NCBI GenBank assembly: GCA_017562135.1
Contig: QEYB01000229.1
Coordinates: forward strand, 522,366-586,365
Direction: 5' to 3'
From: Dipylidium caninum
Lineage: Eukaryota > Platyhelminthes > Cestoda > Cyclophyllidea > Dipylidiidae
Length of the DNA: 64,000 bases
The notes under the pieces: generated by a model
Database searches by the model: none
Seen by the model: the letters and a program-made list of their open reading frames with translations, nothing else
What the model was told of the DNA's origin: nothing
In this document: one piece after another, positions 12,238 through 24,700 of the stretch
Layout: the number at the start of each line of letters is the position of its first letter
Numbering within the stretch: the stretch's first letter is position 1
Translations under genes and position numbers: made by a program

Positions 12238-14909
12238 GGGGAGACGCGGAGGCAGGGCTTTTCTCGGTGAGGCCTCCTGTGTGCTGCTGGTGCACACGCA
12301 GTCGTGTGGAGAGTGGGAAGCAGAGCGCCTACCAGGTCCGCCTGTCAACTTCGCTGCCTCTCTGGCGGTCGATAGGGCCACAGAGCTGCTCGAGCTGCCT
12401 GTCTCGCCCCTCCTCTCCTCCCCCTTCTCCGCAGCCTCCTCCGCCGCCCCCCCCCCACACCGCCGCTGCGTTCGCGCGCGTGAGTGTGTGCGCGCGTTTG
12501 AGTTGCAGATGCAAACGCAACTTCGATGTGTGACAACGAGAAAGACGTGCAAGTTCGTCAAGCACCAACACAAACTCCGCCCTGTTAGCGGCTCTCTGTG
12601 TAGAGAGCCTTTAAGTAGCTTCTTCTCGGCTCGAACGAGGCCTCGTGCAGATGAAAAGAGCATCATGAAAGCGTCAAGTGGAAGATTAATTTCGCCTGCC
12701 ACTGGCATCTCCAACGCGCTGTCAAAGCCTTACTTTGTCGCATGCTCCTCGCTCAGACCAGCGTCAAAGGGGCCCAGCAGCCGCAGACTCGCCGCCATGG
12801 CGTTGACAGGAGACGTCAGCTTAACCTCCACTGTACGCCGGTTGGTGCCTCTTCCTGGGGCGAAACGACGGCGTCAAACCGGCGATTTTGTAGGCGCCGC
12901 GGTGGCGGATGCTGGGCCGACGATGCTGGACGTGTCCCGACGACTGTAGTGGGAAACGACGTCAAACCCTCGGGGGTGTGAGACTTTCGGTGGCTAAATT
13001 CAAGCGGTACCGGAGTCTTCAACTCAGAATGATGGCACTTCAGCCGGTGGCGAGCTCGCTGTCGCAAAAGAACTGTGGTTATCGAAAACTGTTAAGGGGT
13101 TTTTGTGAATGCCCTGGGATTCCTCGCCACGGCGTCGACAGTTTTCCCATGGAATGGACCCCCACTCAACGCAGGCAACGTCAAAACTTCCTCTGGCGCA
13201 GCTGCTTTTCGACTGCCGGGGCGTTTCTTTGTCGTCCAGTGGAAGGAATTTCGCAAAAGACTGCAGTGGCGAGGGAGATCCGCAAACATTGTGAATGAAT
13301 TTGGAGCTAATTAATACGAACACCTTGTCCGCCTCCACCTTTGGCAGGGCACTTCGTCGTGCTGAAGGCGGACTTCGTGGGACGAAAGGGTCCCCTCGGG
13401 GAGGAGCGGGGCGAGGCGGGGCTTCAGTCCGGCCACTCCCGCCTGGGCTAAGTTCCCTCACGAGGACAAAATTGTGGCACCTTCATCGGTTCAAACGGCT
13501 GAAAAAAGGCTTCCTCGAGGAAGTCGAGGCCAACCGGACTCCCGTTCACCTCGCCTCTCTAGCATGGAGAAGGCGTTCGCGAGTCGTGAGCGAAGGCATT
13601 GGATGGCTTCGTCGACGTCGGGACGTCGGCCTCAATCGCCTTCAACCGCCTGGGTGACACCTTCCTTCTATACTGTCCTCGTCTGATCAGAGCTCGTCTA
13701 GTCTCATCCGCTTTGCACTGTTCTGTAATGCGATCTGGTCTGTTTCGTTCCACTCCTCGGCCGGAAACAACGTCGGGGCAGTCACAATGTCATCCAACCT
13801 GCCTTGAGAGCGCGCCGAGGGCAGCCGGGTCATGTCGTAATGTGCCAAATCCTTCACCGTTGTACTTTTTTTTCGTCAAATTTATTCCACCGCTACGTCT
13901 ACCATCTCCTTCTCGTCGCGCTGTGAAATGGGTAAAAATTACGGGGTTAGTTGGTCAAATTCGCTGACAGACACTCCTCCTTTGGCTCCTTCATTCCGCG
14001 TCCACGTCAGAAACCAATCACCCTGCGGCTGGGAAGAAAAGACCACACAGTCACCTCTCCTCTCCGGGCATGGCGTCCTTCATTGGCGTCTAGCGGAGCC
14101 TTCCATTGAATATGCTGCCTTGGACGCGAACATCCACCGTCTTTCGCCTCTCCCCCCACCACTAACGCCTTCTCCGACTGCCAGAGCTGCGGAGGGGGAT
14201 AGATGAGACTGCCGCCCACCGGCGGGTGGCGGCCAAACGTCATTTCGCCAAGTCCAGCCATGGTAGCGGCGCAGCAGTCCCACTTTCCACTTCCGGTAGC
14301 CTTCGCAGGAGTCCCCGGCGCGTCATTGCCTTGTTGACGTGGTCGAGCGATCCTCTGTCTCCACGTGGCAGCTGCTTCACATCTTTCAGCGGTTTCGTTT
14401 CGCTCCAGGTGCCGCTTTTACCGGAGGTTCATCGTCTGCAAGAAGTCGTAAAACTCTCACCTGACTCACGAGAGAGCGTCGAGAAACAGTTCTAGAAGAC
14501 TCGTCAGGGCGAGGAAGTTTTCGTCGCCTCGACTTGAGGTTGACTTGAGCTCTGGGGGGTAACCGCGTCGGCTATCTGCTCCACAACCGCCGAAAGACGT
14601 CGACCTGGAGGCCGTCGCGTGGGGGGAATAAGTAGAGTACGCCTGCTCGGGGAAGCCCACGCCCCAGTCGCCAATTCTAGCCGCCAGTGGGGAGGTTTTC
14701 ACCGAATGTCCTAATCCCCTCCACCCCCAAACATCCTTCGCGCGCTCGCAGACCCTGCCGTGGCGACCGAACTCGCTGCCTCCCCTCAGCGGGCCGAGAG
14801 GACTTAACCCCGTCTAGACTGGCCGTGTCTACTCAGCTCTACTCTGCTCTCAGTCCGACACCGCCGCTCGTCCAGGGGAGACACAGAAGGGGAAGTGGAG
14901 AAGTCGCGA
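12238..14909. other. Spacer between members C and D
   Basis: GC-rich, about 2.7 kb. It holds the putative 5' region of member C (with a C-rich run at 12,450-12,460) and many overlapping open frames on both strands caused by low stop-codon density. None carries the family motif or another recognisable domain. Confidence 0.4.
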
Positions 14910-14915
14910 TTTATT
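14910..14915 (-). terminator. Probable polyadenylation signal of member D (AATAAA)
   Basis: TTTATT on the plus strand, AATAAA on the coding strand, 99 bases after the stop of member D and followed by AT-rich sequence. Good position for a 3' end. Confidence 0.6.
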
Positions 14916-15013
14916 TTGTCCCCTCGTGCCCCCCGTCAACGAAAGGACTGTCAAAGTAAGAGTGTAAGCACTAAGTCCGTAGTAATTAATCAGTCCCGGT
15001 CTACCATCCGCGT

Positions 15014-16339
15014 CTAGCGGACCCGCGGTCGAGATAGGGTCCTGCAGCGGCATGTTGGACACTCGACATATTCACCCGACGGTTGATGCTTCACCCCGTG
15101 TTTCTGCATCATTCTGTCCACTGTGTCCAAATCCGAGCTGGAAGAGGAGGAAGACGAGCTGGAATCCCTTCGTGAGTTGTGGTATTGCCAGACATTGACC
15201 TTGTTTTTCTGTCCACCTTTAGAGGAAGACGATGATGAGCTGGATGATGACGACGACGAGGATGAGCTAGACGATGAAGACGACGATCGTCCTTTTTTCC
15301 CCTCGTTATCGGAATTAACGCTATCGGGAGATTCGCCTCTTGAGCCTCGCAGACGCACCAGTCGGTAAAGTTGAGTCTCCTCCAGAGTGTCATCGGCGGA
15401 GGCTCCCAAAGAGGACGATGACGACGAACTGGAGGACGCATTACGCCCCTTACTCGCGTAGAGGTAAACACCACCGTTGTCCGACTTCACCATCCCCTTC
15501 CCCGGCACGTAGGACAGGTAGTTGACCTCGGTTGGGTGTTTGCCCTTTCTCGAGGCTCTCCCCCTCGTCGTGGGGTACATTTCCTTCGGCACCCCCTTTC
15601 TAGCGCCTTTGGCCGATTTCGAACGCTCCGACGCCTTCAACACGTCAGTTGACACGAAGGTGGAGATGCCCATGCCCTGTGGCGCCGGTATCGGTGTGCA
15701 CCGAGTCGACAGGGAGGACGACCTCGAATGAGCCCTTTTCTGGGATGCCAGCGAGTTTCTGGGTCTCGAACTGACGGAGGGGGCTGAATCCTTCCTCGCA
15801 GATTGCCTCGCAGGGGTCGTTTTGCCTTGTCTCGAAGAGTCGCTCGAAGAGGAGCTACTCGAACGAATTGAGACAGGACTCGATTCACTAGTTCGGTCGT
15901 CACGCCTCGCCGGTACGGAGGTGGATCGTTCCGAACTCTTCTCAGAAGCCGACGACTCCTCGGGCGGCGGCTCCTTCGCCTCGGACTTGGGCTTCTCTGG
16001 AACTTCCGCCTCATTGTTTAAAATAGCATGAAACTTCTTGAATTCCTCATCGTCGTAAAATTTAAGGGTGAATGTTTGACCCGCCTTCTTTTTACTATCC
16101 ACCTTCGTGGCGACCACAATGATTTTCTGTGCCTGATTCTTACGCGTCTTCTCTATCTCGCTGCGCACAATCGCCTCTTTCTTGTTCTTGAAGAGGACCT
16201 TCTCCTTGGTGATCTTGCATTTCGTTTGTTCCACCTTGGCCTTGGCTGCCTTCTGCAGGTCCTTTGTCATCCGGGCGTCCAATTTGGCCGCCTTCTTGTA
16301 CTTGCTGACATGTACGTGGCTCAGCGCGAACTCGCTCAT
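15014..16339 (-). CDS. Tandem family member D: small N-terminal domain plus poly-Ser tail, function unknown
   Basis: Single-exon gene, 441 residues from MSEFAL at 16339. An upstream in-frame ATG at 16414 would add 25 residues, but MSE matches the start of member B, so I prefer the inner start. Residues 1-110 give the clearest version of the domain: Lys-rich lead (KYKKAAK at 13-19), FKNKKEAIV at 50-58, strand QKIIVVATKV at 71-80, closing TLKFYDDEEFKKF at 91-103. The tail has SR/SS repeats, the TFVSTDVL motif at 227-234 shared with member B, then two long poly-Ser runs, the largest about two dozen residues and written with mixed Ser codons. The C-terminus has a CPTCRC cluster that could bind metal or form disulfides. 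An alternative 34-base intron near the end would remove that cluster; I judged it less likely. No secretion signal; probably intracellular. Function unknown. Confidence 0.82.
   Translation of the reverse strand: MSEFALSHVHVSKYKKAAKLDARMTKDLQKAAKAKVEQTKCKITKEKVLFKNKKEAIVRSEIEKTRKNQAQKIIVVATKVDSKKKAGQTFTLKFYDDEEFKKFHAILNNEAEVPEKPKSEAKEPPPEESSASEKSSERSTSVPARRDDRTSESSPVSIRSSSSSSSDSSRQGKTTPARQSARKDSAPSVSSRPRNSLASQKRAHSRSSSLSTRCTPIPAPQGMGISTFVSTDVLKASERSKSAKGARKGVPKEMYPTTRGRASRKGKHPTEVNYLSYVPGKGMVKSDNGGVYLYASKGRNASSSSSSSSSLGASADDTLEETQLYRLVRLRGSRGESPDSVNSDNEGKKGRSSSSSSSSSSSSSSSSSSSSSSKGGQKNKVNVWQYHNSRRDSSSSSSSSSSDLDTVDRMMQKHGVKHQPSGEYVECPTCRCRTLSRPRVR
15222..15292 (-). repeat. Coding repeat for the poly-Ser tract of member D
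   Basis: Plus strand is a run of imperfect GAC/GAT/GAG triplets, read on the minus strand as consecutive Ser codons. Codons are mixed rather than a pure triplet repeat, which suggests selection for poly-Ser and not only slippage. Confidence 0.7.
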
Positions 16340-18490
16340 GGGTGTCGGCAACAGACGCTCAACCAACTGCACCCCTCGCCGCGGCGAGGGCTTCTTATAC
16401 CCCCCCGCGAGCACTTGACGCAGATCGAGTCGTCATTCTCACCCGCGTGTCATCCGTACCAACGTCGTCTCTACGTGTGAGTAGGCGTCGCCATGACAAC
16501 GGACCTTGGAAAAGGCGTGTAACGGCACCACGTCAATGGCGGTGCAATGAACCGACTGTGACGATGACTGGTGCCACCTCAAGACGACTGGGGTGTGTAT
16601 GAGAGTGCAATACAAGAGGCGATGTTAATCAGCGGCGTGTTTGCTGGCGCTGGCAAAGGTGGAACCTTTCCTTCGCCCCTCCGCCGCTCCGCTTCTGCTT
16701 TCATTGCAGGATGAAAAGGAGAGCCGAAAGATTGTGCTCGGGTGAGCCTCGAGTTATCGCGAAAATGTGCGGTCACTCGTGGTTGCTCGCCCCGAAGTCC
16801 ATTCCTCTTTGACGCTGGTACCCCAGGGAAAGAGTCGACCAACGCCGGTTGCGACTGAGACCCGCCAAAACGTCCGTTTTGGCTTCCCAGGCTATGGAAC
16901 ACCTCAACAGTTAACTGGAGGAGAGAGCGTCAGGCGCCTTCGCAGTCGGGACAGGCTGCCGGGTGAAAGGAGAGCGATTCGTCTTCTCCCCTCTCCTGTC
17001 CGGCCAGCAGATGATGCCGGCGAAAAATGCCTGGCCTCACCCGCTCGCACCACCGGTTATGCCTTACGCGGTTTGGCTCGAAGCCTTAGAGACGAAGCGA
17101 GGCGAGGCGAGGCGAGGCTCTTGGCTTGTGCTGCGTCAAATGGCAACGATGAGGGAGGACCTCCGCCCTACTGTCGAAATGACACATTGTCTACCGACGC
17201 GGCTTGTCATGCAGCACTTTGACGCAGTTACTCACACCGACTTCACTCGCTCTCTCGAGAGCTCGGGGACGCCACACCAGTTGACAGCCACGTCTTTTGA
17301 CAATGACCGCTTGCACAGACCACAACGACGCGACGGTAGGCTTTGATTAACCCGTCGCGGCAGCTGTCCGCCCGAACGTCCCATCTGGTGGCCGATGGCG
17401 TCGACACGCGCTCGGTTGCACCGATTTGGGCCGCGGAGGGCTCCATTTGGTTCGTGGGGCATCACAGCGGAACACAAGCTCTTTCGGTCTAATCACGCAA
17501 GCTCGAGACCTTCCGGTCCCGGTCACGGCAAGAAGATGTAGAGCGTGGAGGTGACGCGGACCAGAGAATGCAGACAGGTCGGCAAAACTAAACCGATGCC
17601 ATTTTTTGCCGCGTCCTCATCTGTCACTATTTGATTGTCAGGCATGGAAACTGTGGGTCTCCGTTGCCCAGATCTCCCCCCCCCCCCCTCTAACCGATGC
17701 CCGCTTGGGCCTCTGCGTTTCTTTAAGGAAAGGGCTTCATCAAAGAACTCGCGCATGACAGAGGCCCCACGCACTACCAGTCACCATCCGCTTCCCGGTC
17801 GCCCGATCTTTGCTTCCAGGGCTGTTGGCTCGCCTGCCAACATCCTCCTCCCACCTGTGGAATGGCCAGTCCCGTGCTGCCTCAGCCTTCGGTCGTGAGG
17901 GTGGCGAGGACGGAAGGACGCGTGGGCGTTATGGGCAGAACCACCGAGGTTTCGTACGCCATATCCACGAGAAAACACACTGTTCCTCCCACCGCCCTGT
18001 AATGCTCTCGCCTGGCGGGGCGGAGACCGTCTCACCAGCCGAGATGAGCGTCTAGGATGCTGCAAATGCGGAAAGAGGACGACGAACGACCCAGTGGAAC
18101 ACTTGGTGTGAATAAAAACTACACCGCGCATCTCTTTCTCGGTGGATGTCATTTCTCCCGCCTAAAAGGAGGACGAAAGTGTCAGAAGGCTGCACTCCGC
18201 TTTAACGGGGAGGGGACAGGATGCACGGTTTTAAAGGAAGACAACATGACGGGTGGTGAATGCTGTGAGTGATTCGCCTTCTCTCTTTCTCTGCCTCTAC
18301 CTCTCTGCTTTTCTCACCTCTCCCTCCTTCTCTCTCTCTTTCTCTCTCTGTGATTGTATAAAGGGCGTATTTGTGGTTGCGATCTCATCCGCCTACACGG
18401 GCAGCGGATACTCACCTCTTCACTCGTGAAATGCAGCGCTTGCAGGGCGTTAATGACCGTGAATCACCTCCTATTCATGCACATTCACCT
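16340..18490. other. Spacer upstream of member D
   Basis: GC-rich spacer. It holds the promoter side of member D, a short (GGCGA)n run at about 17,096-17,117, a C10-11 run near 17,680, and a CT-rich stretch at 18,276-18,350. No gene supported. Confidence 0.4.
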
Positions 18491-18495
18491 CTCAG

Positions 18496-18735
<240 letters not shown>

Positions 18736-21700
18736 GAAGGGCCACTGCAGGCGGCTTGAGTGGGAGCCAAACCGCGCCTCCTGACTCCAGCAGGCTCCAA
18801 ACAAGGCACCCTCGTATCCCCGGCTGGATGTCTGCTCTCCTCTAATTTCCTCTTCTACGTCAAAGGGGTCAGCCTCAAAGCTGACTTGTTTTGCCCTCTC
18901 AACTGGTCGTCTGCCCGCCTCGCCTTGTCGCTCCCTGGCTCCAGCCCGACTAGAGCAAACCCGGACAAGGGAGGATCAGCCTGCTGCTGGCCGAAGCACG
19001 GCCCCTTGACAGCCAGAGTCTATTCTCCCCCTGGGTAGGCCATAATACGCACACCCACGAGATTAAGTACGGAAAGTCCTGCCTTCCCTCGGAGCGGAGT
19101 TTCGGGCCGCCGTCTTCCCCGGCTCATCGTGTTACAGTGAAGAGTGGCAGTGGTTAACGGTTTGGGGCATGGGCAAACGGTGCATTGGCAGGGGAGGCTT
19201 TCCACACACACCGCCGGCCTTCAAGGCAGGTCCTGATATTTCGGGCAATTAAAGTTAGAGTTAACTGCATGGCGGTCCCCTTCTCCCACCCTGACAACTA
19301 GGCCAGCAGTCAAGCTGTCATTATGGCAAGATGAAGTAGAGAGAGAGCGAGGCGGATGGCGACACTTCACCGCGAAAGAACTCCACTTGTAATTGGAGAC
19401 TGCCACGATGTCAGCGGCAGTTAACAGTGCACCTCGCAACAGCTTCAGTGAGCCGATCTGCTGCGCAGAAATACTCACACACAAGTCGCAACAGACACAC
19501 ACAAACGCATGCACGAAATTTATATTTTCGTGGCAGGGTTTTTAAACTGACATGAGCGACAGTGTCAGTGATTAACAGGCATCTTCCTTGTTGCGGCGTT
19601 GCTCTGTGTCCCTCGACAAAATCCCTGCCCGGTGATTTCTGCGATGGCCTTCGAAAGACGAAATGTTCTGAGTACTCGAAATTCTCGTTAGTGATCCTGC
19701 AGAAAGCCAAAACACACACAAACACACGCAAACACACCCTTTTCCACCATTCAGGGTGTAATGACAAGCAAAAAAATAATACATGGTGTGGAGGTGGAGA
19801 TCGATTGCTTCACAAGCTCAGGAGCGGCAACAGGTTTCTCTCATGCTTCTCACCGGGGTCCCACTTTAAGGCGCCTGGAGGAAAAATGATACTGTCCTCT
19901 TTTTCTCATAGTTGGTCGTAGATTTGACGCGAAGTTGGAAGGACTTGATCAAGGCAAGGCCGTGATTGTTCGGCTCACCACGAACAGAGGGAGAGTTCAC
20001 TATGAGGTATCACCTAAGAATTAAGAGACTTTATCTCAAAGAAGAGTAAGAGAATTTCGTGTCAGGGAGCTGAAATAATCCGGGTATTAATAGACTAACT
20101 GCGCAAAATGATGTTCCTAAATCCGATTAAATCACCCGACTACGGACCTGGAGGATAAGGATCCAATAGCAGGGAGAAATAAATTCATGATATAAGAGAC
20201 AGTGGATATAAGCAGTTAGTTTTGAGGGAACTCACCGATACGTCAATGTTTTTAGCCCTATTAGCAGCCATATTTGCCCGTCAGTTGACTTGTAAAAGTT
20301 CTACTTAAGATTATTTAAGTAGTACGGTTTAAAGTGTGAGATGCGTGTAAAACTTCGACCGTACGTCTGTGACGCTACACGTTGTAGGCGCATGATCGGT
20401 TACGAGAAGTAACAGTTGATTCCTCGCCTGCCTATTGGGCCCGGGAAAATAATTTCCGTCTCGGAGGCAGAGGGACTTCCAACATTCTCTAAATTTCGGG
20501 TGAGTATTAATAAAGTAACGACGGTTGGAATGTCTCCACGGTGTTTTTCCTCCTTGTACTAATATAAAAGATATTGGCTTGAGCCTTACTTGATTATTAA
20601 AGCGGACTCCACTTCGGTGTACCATGTCTCGAGGTCGTGTACATTAAAATCACAGCACAATTTCCTTTTTAGAGTGGAAGCCAAAATGGGAGTCGCTAGT
20701 GTGGTAAAACTCAGTCACGTCACTGTACTCTCAAGCAATCCACGTATTTCCTCTCCCCACTCTGCTCCTCCTACTTTCCTTTCCAATGTCATAGAACTAC
20801 GAAAATAGTTCTGCACGAATAAAAAAATTTCACAAAATTATTAATGTAATTGTTAACTATTTTACAGGAGGAAATGATATGTACAGGTGAGCGGGAACGA
20901 GGCTCATCACGGGGCCAGCACGAAAACAATGCGGGGCTCCCGGTGTGAGCAACGCGACTCATTAGTAATCCCATTGGCATACGGGTACTACACCCACAAT
21001 GCAAGATATTCTTGTTATTATTGTCCCCATTGGGATAGAAAATAAGAATTCTCCATTGTTTCGTAGGGGTTCGTAAATTTGCATATATTACATCAATCCC
21101 TGCAACTGCGGATTCGTGAAAACACGCCATCCGGTGTAAAAAACGCACTCGAGTTTGGTTATTCCATTAGTCGACTGTTTTAACTGCTGCGTTTCAGCCA
21201 TCCCCATCTTCCTGGACCATATTACTTTATTTTAATTGAGAAATCCGTCTGCTGGAATCTTAACATTACTAAAATCCCCCGCAAGGCATCATCGCAGCCT
21301 CCACGTCGCCCTCCCCTCGAGCCGCCCTCCTCCTCCCTTCCCCCCTCCCAACAACGTGGTCGCACGTGCCAGCAATAAAGCAGTCTTGATGGCCTTGAAG
21401 TAAACCAATCAAAAGGCTGCCGACGCCTGATAGGCTTGCGCGCCGTCCAATCGGATCGCAGGGAGGTGTGACATTTCTTGCCGTGTCGGTTGCACCTCCG
21501 AAGAGGAGTTTGTCTGGGATGAGAGCGAGAGAAAGGAGAGGGGGTGGGAGACAAAGGCCGACTTTTTTACAGACTTGTTTAGTGTTGATTCATGTCACGG
21601 ATGTGCAGTCATGGTCATGATATTTTACGTAGGCGGATCCACCAGGTGTTTACGACCTCGCTGATAAGCTCGCATGCACACACGCACTCACAGGCATGCA

Positions 21701-24700
21701 ATCAACCAACTTGGGCTCAATCACCGCTGACTAATGGAAAGCTTTGTAGTTAAGATTATTTTTCCCACACCCTTGTCGGAAATTAATTAATCTTCTGAAT
21801 TAGACCCATTAATGTAGTCAGGTCTACTCACATCCTCGGAATGCTTCCATTAGAATAGTCAGTGCCGTCGACTAATGACCCTGAATTAGGTGAATTTCAA
21901 ACCGACTCGTCCGGTGTAATTGGATGTCAGTGATGCTCCTCATAGGGCTTGGACCCACCCTCCCAACTGTCCCGCCGCAGCCCGTCTCATCCCAACAACT
22001 GCCAGGTTATCACTTTGGTTGGTGTGGCTATTGCGTTTGACGCGTTTGATAAGCGGACTCGTCACCGCCACCATCGATTTCGTGAGGTGCAAGCGGTGGA
22101 TCTTTCCTTGTCTATAAACTGGGAAAATGAGTCACTAAAGTGGGCATCTCTCGTGCCTCCGTGACGTCTAACAGTGGGTTACAGGGTCTTCTGAAAGGAG
22201 GATATCAGAAATTGCACTGTCTCTGCGCCACCTGAAGGTGGGATTTCAGTGTCCGATGAGTCACAAGGCCAACATTAATTGTGCTTCATCAGCGAAGATA
22301 AAACCGGGCAGCCTCCCCTGTCAAATGTGACCTTCGGCGGTTTGAAGTTTCTCCCTCCGCCTCCCGCCCCCTTTTGCCCCGCCATCACCCTCTCTCGTCC
22401 CCGAATTTGTCTACTTAATGGTCCTCCCCTACGCGGACAAGAGTTGCGAGGCGGGTCGAAGGTCAGTGGGATCCATTTACTGGGGCGAGACATGGCACAT
22501 GGAGGCAATCGTCCCGTTTGACGGGATCACGGGCTTACACATCTCCGCCTCCGCATCTCCCCACGCGGCGGAGGCGCGAAGCTGTGCGTTGTAACTCCTC
22601 ACACGGCGTCCTTGCGTCATCACCGCACGTCATCGCTGCGCCAAGTGGGATAGGCCGTGTAATCGTCGCACTCCACCTCGGGGGGGAATTACCCACTTAG
22701 GGAAAGGCCTTCGCCCCGACTGTGTTCCTCCAGGTGTGACGGAGGACGCGAGTGGTTGGCGGCGAACACGGAGAAAAATACCTTCATTCCTCTTACGGAC
22801 CGACTAGACCACAAAGACAGGCTCAAAAGATCACCGCATCACATGACGGGCAGGGCGGATCGAATTCAGTCTGCCGCCCGCGTCCGCCATGTACCGACTG
22901 GGGCGTAAAGTGGGCGTCCCCCTTTCCCCCTCTTCGCTTCCCCTCAGTCTGGCCAGGGTATAAACGGAATGAGCGGGTTAGATACGACCTTGGCCCTAGT
23001 GCCAGTGGATGGCCGGTCGCAGCTGCGAACGCCTCCTTCAAGTCTTCGGTGGCGGCGTCGTTGACCATCCTGGGTTCGTCGACAGCCTCAGGTCTCGTAA
23101 ATTCGCCCTCGGTTGCAGTGCTGAACAACGGAAACTACGCGAGCTACTTGGGTCCTTAACTCCGTCCTTCTTCAACTCCTCACATCCTTTCCTTTCGAAA
23201 GTGGTTGGAGCAATTTGCAGCTTCAGGCTGGGAGCGCTTGTGAGAAGACTCGTGTGTGGACCAACTCCCGAACGGTCAAGACGAGGCATGACCGATCACA
23301 TCGCCTTGGCGTGCCCGACGGACTGGGTCCGCGGTGAGGGCGGGCACCTCCGCAGCGTGGCCACCATGGCTGGAGGCCGGTCTGCGTCGCTCCTAAGGTT
23401 GCCGAGACCGTCCAAAGAGGCAAAAACTTCAAATGCGACTCAAGTGTGACCACGGCGAGGGAAAGTGTGATTCTGACTCAATTCGACCAATTCATTCAAA
23501 GCACTGTCTTGTTCGAAGCGACTGGCTGGTAACTTATCTTTCCTTCGTATGGAGATATTCGCGACTGCTTGCGAAACACCCGATTTTCGATTCCATCAGC
23601 GTCCGCGAAGGACAGCCTCGCGCACCACTGACCGGACAGCTTCACAACGCCCTCCTGGCTATAACCACCCTCGCAATTGACGACCTGTGTCACCTCGTCC
23701 GATTCCGCCTCCAGCATCGTCACACACAGGCGGTGGCTCCCCCTGCTCGGCCAAATCCGGCCAATCGGCGGCAGCCAGCGAACGTGATATCTCGTCCGCT
23801 CGCAGCCAATCAGCGTCGCGCCACTGACTCAGACGCCTCCGAGGGGTACGCCCACGCACACACATTCACGAAAGCGCACACACACACACACACACACATA
23901 CACACAAACACAGGCATTAGTACACCCACAGACAGACCGCTGGGGCCGCGTGTGATTCGCCAGCGGCGTGGAGGATCCTTCTCGTCGTGCTATTTTAACG
24001 CACGCAGCGGTGGCGTTGATCCCTCATCCGGCGGTTCCGCGAAGCTCCCGCCTTCGTGGTGGTGCGCAGCTCGGGCGCCACCCGGCTCCCGTAAGTCCTC
24101 GCCCTCTTTTCGCCTTTACCGCCGGCTCCTCCGCCCCTCCCGCGCTTACCATCTCCTCACTCCCCTTGTATGCCTTCCTGCCGACCCCCTCACAGACGAA
24201 TTCGTTGATGTTTTGGTGGAGTCTCAAAGTGTCAAATTTGATCACCTGAAGGGCAGCCTCGTTTCGACGCGGCGCCACCAGCCTGCTTTCTTACGTGTCA
24301 CGTGGACTGGCATGCAATGTCAAATTGTTGTGACGGGAGTAAAAATTCAAGTGGGGTCGCTTTTTTCACCACATCTCTCGCGAGCCAATTAAAACAGAAG
24401 CCTGTCCTTCGGCCTCATGGGGTAGTTCCGAGCCAAAGTGAAGTGAAATCCTCCCTGGAAGACTGTTTCATCCACACAACCCGGCTTCACGACATTTGCT
24501 GGCCGCATTTTCCTCTGTTAGGCTATGCTAGACCCTCCGAGGAATCTCGTCTGCGTTGAAATTGGGGGGTTTCTCAGTCGTCAGTTCCCTGAATCGGACC
24601 TCAGCCTTGTCAAGCTGTCGGAATCTGCGCTTACTAGGGTAGTTGGCAAAGACCTTCGCCAAGGAAGGCGATCCGACCGCTACAAAGGCCTCCTGAGGCG

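Noticed and set aside
12238..12714. N-terminal extension of member C to the ATG at 12,714.
   Set aside because: Cys- and Ala-rich, includes a C-run translation, and has no counterpart in A, B or D; more likely 5' UTR.
12236..12949. 237-codon plus-strand frame opposite the 5' part of member C.
   Set aside because: Antisense shadow in GC-rich sequence; no domain or splice evidence.
22823..23449. Minus (22,823-23,128) and plus (23,009-23,449) frames that each look exon-like.
   Set aside because: They overlap on opposite strands and both look equally plausible, which is expected in stop-poor GC-rich DNA. No partner exons found.
23433..24392. 319-codon plus-strand open frame.
   Set aside because: Runs through a (CA)n repeat (Thr-His runs) and has no recognisable domain.
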